Below, in pieces: positions 8,625 through 15,087 of a stretch of 64,000 nucleotides of DNA. The notes under the pieces were generated by a model, which saw nothing but the letters and a program-made list of their open reading frames with translations, was not told the origin of the DNA and did no database searches. Source of the stretch: Magnetospira sp. QH-2. GTDB lineage: Bacteria > Pseudomonadota > Alphaproteobacteria > Rhodospirillales > Magnetospiraceae. The translations under genes and the position numbers were made by a program. Numbering within the stretch: position 1 is the stretch's first letter; every line of letters starts with the position of its first letter. The stretch spans positions 496,001 through 560,000 of the forward strand of contig NZ_FO538765.1 of assembly GCF_000968135.1 (NCBI RefSeq). The letters are read 5' to 3'.

Positions 8625-10058
8625 ATGTCGTTTGTTCGATGGTTAGTCGCGTTTCTGGGTTTGATGGTTTTAGCCAGCGGCGTCGAGGGTGCCCAAGCCG
8701 AAGACGCCAACCCCAATGATCCCGCGTTGTTTATCCCGGCGCCCACTTCGGAGCAGAGTTTGTTGCAGGCCATTGGTCCCGGTCAAGGGCCGCGCCGAGC
8801 CCATTCGGACAAGGCCGACGTACACAAGGGGGTGTCGGGATATTCCCCGGCCCGGCGCTGTCTGAGCTGTCACGAGGGGCAGCAGAACAATCTGCATTAC
8901 GCCCGCACCACCTTACGCTGCCGGGATTGTCATATCTCCGATCCCATCGCCGGAATCCGCAATCCCAAGGCCACCATGTTCGCCGAGCATCGGGCAGAGA
9001 AGGTCTGTGCCCGCTGTCACGAAGGCGCCGGGCCGGGCATGGCCAGCTATGTGATTCACGAACAGGCCCCTTGGTCGGCAGCCATCCAGGCGGACTTTCC
9101 GGCTCTGTATTGGTCCACCTTCGTGATGCTTTTGCTGGCCGGGACGGTGTTCTTGATCTTCTTGCCTTACACCGGAATCTGGGCGCTGCGAGAGATTGGC
9201 CATCGTTGGCGCCATCGCAGGGAGCCCAAAGCGGCCTCGGAATCGGTGCTGGTGGAGCGATTCAGCGCCCCGGAACGGATTTTCCATACCCTCTTGGTGG
9301 TCTGTTTCATGGCCTTGTCGGTGACCGGAGTGGCCTGGATGTATATCGAGACCGGACTGGGCGGGGCGCTGGCGACGCCGTTTGGTGGCTACGAGGGTAC
9401 TATTTTCGTGCATCGGGCCTTCGGCGTGATCTTGATGGCCGCCTTTGCTCTGCATATCCTCTATCTGATCCGCTCGGTGCTGAGGAAAGGCAATCGGGAA
9501 TTGACAGGTCCCGACAGTCTGGTCTGGACCTGGGCCGATTTCCGCGCCTTCCATGCCCACCTGAAATGGCTGGTGGGGCTGGGCGGACATCCGGTGTTCG
9601 ACCGCTGGACCTGGTGGCAGAAGTTTGACTATTGGGCGGTCTGGTGGGGACTGGTGATCGTCGGGTCCACCGGAATTTTGCTGTTCGATCCGGTGCTCAC
9701 CGCCGAATTCCTGCCCGGCTGGACCATGAACGTGGCGCGCTGGGTCCACAAAGTCGAGGCGGTGTTGGCAATGGGCCATATCTTCATCGTGCATTTTTTC
9801 ATCGAGAGCTATCGCCCCAGTGCCTTCCCGCTCAATGACCATGTGTTCCACGGCGCAGCACGGCTGGAAGATCTGGAACGCGAGCATCCGGCCTGGATCG
9901 CCCGGCTGGAAGCCGATGGCAACCTCTCCGATCGCATGACCGCGCAGCCGCCAAAGTTAGTCCAAGCAGCCTTCTTCAGCTTCGGATTTTCCATGGTCCT
10001 TCTGGGTCTCGCCCTGCTGGCAGCCATGGCGGTCTATGCGGTGGATCTAAGCTTGTAG
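8625..10058 (+). CDS. Triheme c-type / membrane cytochrome b fusion protein
   Basis: A 477-residue protein with a signal peptide at 1-25 and a periplasmic segment with three CXXCH heme-c sites (CLSCH 79-83, CRDCH 99-103, CARCH 128-132). A membrane domain of about five helices follows, resembling cytochrome b561 / formate dehydrogenase gamma subunits, with candidate heme-b histidines in ERIFHTLL, FVHRAFG, LHILYL, VHKVEA and MGHIFIVH. Such proteins pass electrons between the quinone pool and periplasmic carriers. ATG 8625 is chosen because the signal peptide begins there; the frame extends 35 codons upstream without one. No catalytic molybdoenzyme or iron-sulfur partner gene is adjacent, so the electron partner is unknown. 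Confidence 0.85.
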   Translation: MSFVRWLVAFLGLMVLASGVEGAQAEDANPNDPALFIPAPTSEQSLLQAIGPGQGPRRAHSDKADVHKGVSGYSPARRCLSCHEGQQNNLHYARTTLRCRDCHISDPIAGIRNPKATMFAEHRAEKVCARCHEGAGPGMASYVIHEQAPWSAAIQADFPALYWSTFVMLLLAGTVFLIFLPYTGIWALREIGHRWRHRREPKAASESVLVERFSAPERIFHTLLVVCFMALSVTGVAWMYIETGLGGALATPFGGYEGTIFVHRAFGVILMAAFALHILYLIRSVLRKGNRELTGPDSLVWTWADFRAFHAHLKWLVGLGGHPVFDRWTWWQKFDYWAVWWGLVIVGSTGILLFDPVLTAEFLPGWTMNVARWVHKVEAVLAMGHIFIVHFFIESYRPSAFPLNDHVFHGAARLEDLEREHPAWIARLEADGNLSDRMTAQPPKLVQAAFFSFGFSMVLLGLALLAAMAVYAVDLSL

Positions 10059-10110
10059 CCACCGGATTGCCCCGGCCGGTTTCTCCGGTTGCCCATGGGT
10101 CAGGCTGATT

Positions 10111-10283
10111 AATAATTAATATGATGTCCCCAAATAAAATGGGACCGCCCCAGTAAGACGACAGCTGGTTGGTGGTCTTCCCGGCGGGACCCTTTAAGGC
10201 ACCGAGGATCTTGAGGGATAGGCCGAACAGCGGCCCAACCCGGGGCGGACAGCGATGTCCGCCCGTATGGGCAGCGGGTTAGC
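10111..10283. repeat. Inter-cassette repeat, copy A
   Basis: The first of four related stretches of about 160-175 bases that lie 3' of each immunity gene in the toxin array. It shares the GATGTCCC..AAATAAA start, a TGGTTGGTGGTCTTCCCGG core and the end at the immunity stop with the copies at 11053, 11741 and 14733. It contains the hairpin annotated at 10243. It marks the outer (downstream) end of the array; the sequence to its left is the tail of the cytochrome region. Confidence 0.8.
10243..10264 (-). terminator. Hairpin after immunity gene A
   Basis: Perfect 9-bp stem GGGCGGACA / TGTCCGCCC around a four-base loop, 15 bases after the immunity stop. There is no U-tract, so it may be an mRNA end-stabiliser or a Rho-type terminator rather than a classical intrinsic one. 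The same hairpin recurs after the other immunity genes at 11188, 11876 and 14781, with one changed stem base at 11188 and at 14781. Confidence 0.5.
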
Positions 10284-10557
10284 TGTGGCCGAAGGCAACC
10301 CTCAGGATGCGCGCGAACCAGGCCCAAGAGGGTTGCTCTGGATACTCGAATCCGTAGTTTTTGCACAGGCCCTCAAGCCCGTCGAGCACGCCTTCAATAC
10401 CCCCAAGGTATTCGACGACTCCCTGTTCTTCCCAGAGCCCTTCACTATAACCGCGATTTAATAGAGCTACGAAGTCCGAAAGTTCGTCTGGCGTGGCTAT
10501 GGTCTCTTCAAGTCTATCAAGCTTGTCGAAATAATCATCGTCGTCCATATCATTCAT
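10279..10557 (-). CDS. Immunity protein of toxin cassette A
   Basis: A 92-residue acidic protein, one of four paralogues in the window. The shared pattern is an N-terminal acidic helix, FVALL..GY, an acidic aromatic W-E box, YLGGIEGVLDGLEGLC, then EYPEQPSWAWFARILRVAFGHS at the C-terminus. The layout (FVxxL..., W..., then PxW...A.iL.AAF) resembles DUF7660-type small proteins; that match is from memory and unverified. It overlaps the stop of the toxin fragment as ATGA. An internal ATG at 10548 has better spacing from AAGGAG and may be the true start. The adjacency, size and acidity are what support an immunity role. Confidence 0.65.
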   Translation of the reverse strand: MNDMDDDDYFDKLDRLEETIATPDELSDFVALLNRGYSEGLWEEQGVVEYLGGIEGVLDGLEGLCKNYGFEYPEQPSWAWFARILRVAFGHS

Positions 10558-10925
10558 CTCCTTTTGACTTTGATAGTGATACCATCATCCCTGGTGGGCA
10601 TCTTTCTCTGCTTTTTTAAGGCAATACGGACTTCTTGTTGTGTTGCCTTGCGGTACGGGATTGCCTTTCCCGCAATACGGTAAGCTACAACTCTACGATG
10701 GTCCAATGTGAAGGTTTGTCCGTTGATTTCGGCAATCCTCACCGGCGGTATATTCTGACCGTTTCGAATATCGTCGATGGTGTTCTCAAGGGGCTTTCGG
10801 TCCCTGGTATTGAACTCTCGCTTGATATCACTCTGCATGGTCCTCAACCGCAAGGGATCGATGGTTCCTTCATCGGGAAGCGCTTCGAATTCCTTGGCTG
10901 ACAACGGATTCTCCGTCTTGGACAC
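10554..10925 (-). CDS. Orphan toxin C-terminal cassette A (ParB-like fold suspected)
   Basis: A 123-codon frame from a GTG at 10925 that is highly similar to the last 125 residues of the full toxin at 15088-16686: KNPLSAEEFEALPDEG, DPLRLRTMQSDIKR, PLENTIDDIRNG, PPVRI and TLDHRRVVAYRIAG recur with few changes. Only the last 30 residues are distinct (ending in DDGITIKVKRR). DNA homology to the full gene extends upstream to about 11005, but the frame there does not connect to any start with a ribosome site. The copy therefore looks like a promoterless, N-terminus-less tail. The pattern LDHRR within an I..G..PPV...YTLD context recalls ParB/Srx-fold domains; the function is inferred. Confidence 0.6.
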   Translation of the reverse strand: MSKTENPLSAKEFEALPDEGTIDPLRLRTMQSDIKREFNTRDRKPLENTIDDIRNGQNIPPVRIAEINGQTFTLDHRRVVAYRIAGKAIPYRKATQQEVRIALKKQRKMPTRDDGITIKVKRR

Positions 10926-11052
10926 ATGGGGCAGCTTGATATCCCTGGCGGTCTCGCGGATGGCCTCGCCTGCCTGGTTGAAGGCCCGGCCCGGGCGCCC
11001 AGGACGACCGATCCGGCAATGCCTTTCCGTTGCTCGTAAGGCGCACCGATGC

Positions 11053-11228
11053 GATGTTAATAAAAAAGATGTCCCTAAATAAAGGAAGACTGCCCCAGTA
11101 AGGCGACAGGTGGTTGGTGGTCTTCCCGGCGGGAACCTTTAGGGCGCCGAGGATCTTGAGGGATAGGCCCAACAGCGGCCCACCCCGGGGCGGGCAGCGA
11201 TGTCCGCCCGTATGGGCAGCGGGTTAGC
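11053..11228. repeat. Inter-cassette repeat, copy B
   Basis: The second copy of the inter-cassette repeat, 3' of immunity gene B. It aligns along its length with 10111-10283 and 11741-11914. From the hairpin through the first 80 bases of the immunity gene it is nearly identical to copy A. It is followed on the right by immunity gene B and abuts on its left the conserved ~55-base leader of cassette A (about 11005-11055). Confidence 0.8.
11188..11209 (-). terminator. Hairpin after immunity gene B
   Basis: GGGCGGGCA / TGTCCGCCC stem, the same element as at 10243 with one substitution that weakens the pairing. It lies 15 bases beyond the immunity stop and has no U-tract. Confidence 0.4.
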
Positions 11229-11502
11229 TGTGGCCGAAGGCAACCCTCAGGATGCGCGCGAACCAGGCCCAAGAGGGTTGCTCTGGATACTCATAGCCAT
11301 AGTTCATGCATAGGCCTTCAAGGCCATTGAGCACTCCTTGAATGCCGCCAACATACTCGGAGGCATCTTGCTCTTCCCAGGCTCCAGCCAAATAGCCTTC
11401 CTCCAGAAAAGCGACAAACTCAGAGAGGTCCTCAGGTGACGACACCTTCTCTTCGAGCCTATGCAAAACTTCAAAATATGCTTCTTCGTCCATTTTACTC
11501 AT
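11224..11502 (-). CDS. Immunity protein of toxin cassette B
   Basis: A 92-residue paralogue of the immunity family (MSKMDEEAYFEVL start, then ASEYVGGIQGVLNGLEGLC and a C-terminal EYPEQPSWAWFARILRVAFGHS identical to copy A). The ATG at 11502 is preceded by AGAGGAG nine bases upstream. That ribosome site lies inside the last codons of the toxin cassette (ATH-AGA-GGA-GT, encoding IRGV), so translation of toxin and immunity is physically linked. The middle of the protein differs from copies A, C and D, as expected if each variant recognises its own toxin tail. Confidence 0.65.
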   Translation of the reverse strand: MSKMDEEAYFEVLHRLEEKVSSPEDLSEFVAFLEEGYLAGAWEEQDASEYVGGIQGVLNGLEGLCMNYGYEYPEQPSWAWFARILRVAFGHS

Positions 11503-11725
11503 CTCGCAATACTCCTCTTATTCTAATTTCCATTCCATTGTTCTTGGTTGTCAGTTTTTCGCTTTTCTTCAACGCAATATCGACCTCCTTTGCGGTTGCC
11601 TTCCGATATGGAATCGGCATTCCAGCGATACGGTATGCTACAACCCTACGATGGTCCAATGTGAAGGTTTGTCCGTTGATTTCGGCAATCCTCGACCGAT
11701 TGGGCGATGCCTTTCCGTTGCTCAT
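11495..11725 (-). CDS. Orphan toxin tail cassette B (second half of the toxin domain only)
   Basis: From an ATG at 11725 the frame reads 11 leader residues (MSNGKASPNRS) and then joins the toxin domain at RIAEINGQTF, followed by TLDHRRVVAYRIAG and a variable tail ending IRGVLRDE. The preceding 50 toxin-domain residues present in cassette A (DPLRL...DIRNG) are missing. The join falls at a short CGGT(C)GAGG sequence shared with cassette A. The frame overlaps immunity gene B by eight bases. It is probably a silent cassette; I see no dedicated ribosome site or promoter. Confidence 0.5.
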   Translation of the reverse strand: MSNGKASPNRSRIAEINGQTFTLDHRRVVAYRIAGMPIPYRKATAKEVDIALKKSEKLTTKNNGMEIRIRGVLRDE

Positions 11726-11740
11726 TAGGCGCACCGATGC

Positions 11741-11914
11741 AATGTTAATAAATAAGATGTCCCTAAATAAAAAGGGACCGCCCCAATAAGGCGACAGATG
11801 GTTGGTGGTCTTCCCGGCGGGACCCTTTAAGGCGCCGAGGATCCTGTGAGACAGGCCGAACAGCGGCCCACCCCGGGGCGGACAGCGATGTCCGCCCGTA
11901 TGGGGCGTGGTTTA
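11741..11914. repeat. Inter-cassette repeat, copy C
   Basis: The third copy of the inter-cassette repeat, 3' of immunity gene C. Its right part (AGGATCCTGTGAGACAGG and GGGGCGTGGTTTAG) matches copy D at 14733-14820 more closely than copies A and B. The four repeats therefore fall into two subtypes, A/B and C/D. Confidence 0.8.
11876..11897 (-). terminator. Hairpin after immunity gene C
   Basis: Perfect GGGCGGACA / TGTCCGCCC stem with a GCGA loop on the plus strand, 14 bases beyond the immunity stop and without a U-tract. It is identical to the element at 10243. Confidence 0.45.
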
Positions 11915-12181
11915 GCTATGAGCGAAGGCGACGCGCAGAATGCGCCCCATCCAGGCCCAGGTTGGCTGTTCGGGGTATTCGTAGCCGTAGTTTTTACACA
12001 GCCCTTCAAGGCCCTCTAGGACGCCTGATATGCCGCCAACGTATTCCGAGGCGTCCTGTTGTTCCCACATGCCAGCGAGATATCCTTCTTCCATAAACTG
12101 GACAAATTCCGAGAGATCATCGGGTGTGGAAATTTTTTCCTCTAGCTCATCAAACTTGGTGAAAAACTTGTCATCGTTCAT
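11912..12181 (-). CDS. Immunity protein of toxin cassette C
   Basis: An 89-residue member of the immunity family: MNDDKFFTKFDELEEKI, FVQFMEEGYLAG, YVGGISGVLEGLEGLC, and a C-terminal EYPEQPTWAWMGRILRVAFAHS. The ATG at 12181 sits nine bases after AGAGGAG; a GTG one codon upstream is also in frame. It overlaps the 3' end of the toxin tail by 11 bases. The C-terminus is intermediate between the A/B and D sequences. Confidence 0.65.
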   Translation of the reverse strand: MNDDKFFTKFDELEEKISTPDDLSEFVQFMEEGYLAGMWEQQDASEYVGGISGVLEGLEGLCKNYGYEYPEQPTWAWMGRILRVAFAHS

Positions 12182-12442
12182 CACTCTTTACTCCTCTAAT
12201 TTTGAGTTCCGTGCCTTTATTTATTGTTGTCATTTTGCGTTGTTTTCGCAGGGTTTCCGAAAATTCTTTCGAGGTAGCCTTCCGATATGGAATTGGCATT
12301 CCAGCGATACGGTATGCTACAACCCTACGATGGTCCAATGTGAAGGTTTGTCCGTTGATTTCGGCAATCCTCGACCGATCCGGCAATGCCCTTCCGTTGC
12401 TCGTAAGGCCCACCAATGCAATGTTAATAAATGAGATGTCCC
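12171..12442 (-). CDS. Orphan toxin tail cassette C, 5' side cut by an insertion sequence
   Basis: It has the same structure as cassette B: a leader reading LTSNGRALPDRS joined to RIAEINGQTF, TLDHRRVVAYRIAG and a variable tail ending IRGVKSDER. For about 100 bases after the join, B and C are almost identical at the DNA level. They diverge abruptly after IPYRKAT, which is the mark of cassette shuffling rather than point divergence. The frame stays open leftward into the IS element at 12445, so a fused start inside the IS (ATG at 12473) is possible but probably fortuitous. Confidence 0.45.
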
Positions 12443-12444
12443 TA

Positions 12445-13295
12445 GGCTCAGGACCCATAAAAGGGATTCCCAATAGTCGGTGGACATGATTCCCTTCCCT
12501 GGAATTTTAGGGAGGGGAAAGCCGATGCAGAGCCATCATTTCTGGTTGTCCGACAAACAATTCGAACGCCTTCAACCGTTGCTGCCGAACAAAACAAGAG
12601 GCGTCCCGCGCGTCGATGACCGGCGGGTGATCAGCGGCATCATCCATGTTCTTCGCCACGGCTTGATGTGGCGTGACGCGCCCGTCGCCTATGGACCGCA
12701 CAAGACCCTGTACAACCGCTTCGTCCGTTGGAGCGAGGCCGGAGTGTTCGACCGGATCTTCGCCACCCTGGCCGCCGAAAGCACGGCCACCCATACGGTG
12801 ATGATCGACGCCACCCATCTCAAGGCCCACAGGACGGCGGCGAGCCTGCTCAAAAAGGGGCTGTTCCCCGCCGTATCGGGCGCACCAAGGGCGGCCTGAA
12901 TTCGAAACTGCATGCCGCCTGCGATGCCGATGGAAAGCCCCTGATCCTGCTGCTGACCGAAGGACAAGTCAGCGACTATCGCGGCGCCGACACCATGCTC
13001 CCTGCATTCCCTGATGCCGACGACCTGATCGCCGACAGGGGATACGACAGCGACCGTTTCCGCCAGGCCCTGCTTGATCTCGGCATCGAGCCCTGCATTC
13101 CAGGTCGCTCGAACCGCAAAGAGGAAATCCTTTACGATAAAGCCCTCTACAAGCAGCGAAACTTGATCGAGCGCATGTTCGGTCGGCTCAAGGACTGGCG
13201 GCGTATCGCCACCCGCTACGACCGTTGCGCCCATACCTTCATGAGCGCAATCTGCATCGCCGCAACCGTCATCTTCTGGTTATGAGTCCTGAGCC
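12445..13295 (+). mobile_element. IS5-family insertion sequence (IS427-like), 851 bp
   Basis: The ends form a 16-bp inverted repeat, GGCTCAGGAC(C/T)CATAA, with one mismatch. The element is flanked by a TA duplication (12443-12444 and 13296-13297). It carries a two-frame DDE transposase. It inserted into the inter-cassette repeat at GTCCCTAAATAA, the intact form of which is seen in copies B and C. Confidence 0.85.
12525..13285 (+). CDS. IS5-family transposase in two frames (probable programmed -1 frameshift)
   Basis: The first frame, from ATG 12525 to 12899, gives an N-terminal helix-turn-helix-like region (LSDKQFERLQPLLP, WRDAP) and the first catalytic Asp (MIDATHLKAHRT). The second frame, ending at 13285, carries IGRTKGGLNSKLHA, the second Asp (ADRGYDSD) and the catalytic Glu (LIERMFGRLKDWRR). 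The frames overlap at C-AAA-AAG-GGG (about 12850), a slippery run suited to -1 slippage as known in IS427-type elements. The joined product would be about 250 residues, the usual size. The element may therefore be active rather than broken. Confidence 0.75.
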
Positions 13296-13297
13296 TA

Positions 13298-13798
13298 AAT
13301 AACAACGCAGCTGATCGATATTCGATACAGATGGAAGGAGGTGATCCATGCCGATCCGTTTGCGGGTGCCAAAAGGGTCCAATTGGACCCGACACGCGCT
13401 AAGGAACGAATTCAAAATCGAAAGCCTCTTCATAGGCCCATTGACGGCGCTTGCTGTCGAGCAACTGCTCCGAACCCTGGATCTCGTGTCGTGCACGTCC
13501 AGGCCATTTTTACGGGCACGCAACAACCATACAAGAGCTTTGTAAACCTGGATGGTGTCCTCACTCGATTGCAGATAAAGGATACCTAATTCCCGTTGGG
13601 CATTGGCGTGGTTTCTTTCCGCCGCCATGAGGAGGTATACGCCATGGGAGTTTTCATTCTTCGACAGGCCGTCTCCTGTCAGGTAGCGCTTTTCGAGGTT
13701 ATAGAGCGCCTCGGGGTGGCCTTTCCGCGCTGCCAAGCGAAGCCAGCTGACGGCCCGATCCGGTGCGGGATACACGCCATTTCCAGTGTGCAGATCTC
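13298..13798 (-). pseudogene. Sel1-repeat protein remnant trapped between two IS elements
   Basis: Read on the minus strand this stretch gives at least two Sel1-like repeats (AVSWLRLAARKGHPEALYNLE, then YLLMAAERNHANAQRELGILYLQ) and a third partial one (ALVWLLRARKNG), about 160 residues in all. The 5' end is lost at the IS boundary at 13802 and no start codon with a ribosome site remains; the 3' end runs into the other IS. Sel1-repeat proteins are often found near secreted effectors. It does not belong to either flanking cassette repeat, so its presence implies a rearrangement. Confidence 0.6.
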
Positions 13799-13801
13799 TA
13801 A

Positions 13802-14732
13802 GAGGCTGGCTGAAAAAGAGTTGAGTGGAATCAGTCACTTGTGATTCTATCGTTGTGACCAAACAATGAAGGAGACACAAGATGTGGACCGAGACCACTC
13901 GTCCCAAGTATGAGCGCAACAACAGCCGGTATGCAAGCGACCTGACACAAGAGGAATGGGAATGGATCGAGCCGCATTTACCCGAGGCGAACCGATTGGG
14001 TCGGCCACGCGAGACGGATTTGCGGGAGGTTGTCAATGCGTTGCTCTATATCGCGGCGAGTGGATGTCAGTGGCGACTGTTGCCGAAATGCTTTCCGCCC
14101 TATTCGACGGTACAGGGATATTTTTACGATTGGCGCGACGACGGTCGGTGGGCGACGATCAATCATCATCTTGTCATGGCGGCACGCGAGGCGATGGGCA
14201 GGGAGGCCTCCCCAAGTGCCGGAGTGATCGACAGCCAGAGCGTGAAAACCACGGAGAGCGGCGGCCCCCGGGGCTTTGACGCAGGCAAGAAGATCAAAGG
14301 CCGGAAGCGTCACATCGTCACCGATACCGAAGGCTTCATGGTTGCCGTCATGGTGCACGAGGCGGATATCCAGGATCGCGACGGTGCTCCCGGGATCCTC
14401 GCCTCCTTTCGCAGCCGCCTCCCTTGGCTACGCCATGTCTTCGCTGACGGAGGCTATGCTGGACAAAAGCTGCGCGGCGCGCTGGAAAAGATCGGACAAT
14501 GGACCATTGAAGTGATCAAGCGCTCCGATGCGGCAAACGGTTTCGAGGTTCTACCCCGGCGCTGGGTCGTGGAGCGTACCTTCGCTTGGCTCGGTCGGTG
14601 TCGTAGACTGGCCAAGGATTTCGAGGCGACCATCGAAAGCGCCGTCGCTTGGATTACCATCGCCAGTATACGCCAGCTCACCCGGCGTCTAGCAAGAGAT
14701 TGAACTCGAAAGCTTCTTTCTGAGTCCGACTC
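13802..14732 (+). mobile_element. IS5-family insertion sequence (IS1031-like), 931 bp
   Basis: Imperfect terminal inverted repeats start GAGGCTGGCTG on the left and, complemented, GAGTCGGACTC on the right. TAA flanks both sides (13799-13801 and 14733-14735), matching the TNA duplications of this group. The right flank continues as inter-cassette repeat copy D, whereas the left flank is the Sel1 remnant. Confidence 0.75.
13882..14703 (+). CDS. IS5-family transposase (DDE)
   Basis: An intact 273-residue transposase. N-terminal LTQEEWEWIEPHLPEA and WRLLPKCFPPYSTVQGYFYDW are the DUF4096-type region. Catalytic residues appear as Asp in VIDSQSVKTTE, Asp in FADGGYAG and Glu in WVVERTFAWLGRCRRLAKDFE. 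The full length and absence of frameshifts suggest an active element. Confidence 0.92.
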   Translation: MWTETTRPKYERNNSRYASDLTQEEWEWIEPHLPEANRLGRPRETDLREVVNALLYIAASGCQWRLLPKCFPPYSTVQGYFYDWRDDGRWATINHHLVMAAREAMGREASPSAGVIDSQSVKTTESGGPRGFDAGKKIKGRKRHIVTDTEGFMVAVMVHEADIQDRDGAPGILASFRSRLPWLRHVFADGGYAGQKLRGALEKIGQWTIEVIKRSDAANGFEVLPRRWVVERTFAWLGRCRRLAKDFEATIESAVAWITIASIRQLTRRLARD

Positions 14733-14820
14733 TAAGGCGCCGAGGATCCTGTGAGACAGGCCGAACAGTGGCCCACCCCGGGGCGAACAGCGATGTCCGC
14801 CCGTATGGGGCGTGGTTTAG
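14733..14820. repeat. Inter-cassette repeat, copy D (left part missing)
   Basis: TAAGGCGCCGAGGATCCTGT through the immunity stop, nearly identical to 11828-11914. The left half of this copy is absent because the IS1031-like element sits at the TAA. A hairpin stem of the array type lies at 14781-14802 (GGGCGAACA / TGTCCGCCC, with one mismatch). Confidence 0.8.
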
Positions 14821-15086
14821 CTATGGAAGAAGGCGGCATGAAGGATCCTCGCCATCCACGCCCAAGTTGGCTGCTCGGGATACTCCAATCCGTTGTTGGC
14901 GCAGAAACCCTCTAGGCCGTTGAGGATACCTTGGACGCCGCCGAGATAATCGTCAATGTCTTGTTTTTCCCATGCGCCAGCAAGATAACCTTCTTCAAGG
15001 AGGGCTACAAATTTCGAAAGATCTTCTGAGGACCTTACCTGTTCCTCCATAGAATCAAGGTATTGGGGGTATTTACTTGGCTGCAT
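14817..15086 (-). CDS. Immunity protein of the full-length toxin (copy D)
   Basis: An 89-residue member of the immunity family with the most divergent sequence (MQPSKYPQYLDSMEEQV, then YLGGVQGILNGLEGFC and the C-terminal EYPEQPTWAWMARILHAAFFHS). The ATG at 15086 follows the toxin stop with a single base between (TAA-A-ATG), and AGAGGAG lies nine bases upstream inside the toxin's last codons. It is the cognate partner of the only complete toxin gene here. It presumably binds and blocks that toxin's C-terminal domain in the producing cell; this is inferred from organisation. Confidence 0.7.
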   Translation of the reverse strand: MQPSKYPQYLDSMEEQVRSSEDLSKFVALLEEGYLAGAWEKQDIDDYLGGVQGILNGLEGFCANNGLEYPEQPTWAWMARILHAAFFHS

Positions 15087-15087
15087 T

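Noticed and set aside
10870-11172. A 100-codon minus-strand frame across repeat B and the leader of cassette A
   Set aside because: It runs through a non-coding repeat and then reads the toxin DNA out of frame. Its composition (Arg/Gly/Pro-rich, no homology to the toxin) indicates an accidental frame.
13269-14036. A 255-codon minus-strand frame crossing both IS ends
   Set aside because: Only the Sel1-like middle part is meaningful. The N-terminal third is antisense to the transposase and the C-terminal end is inside the other IS.
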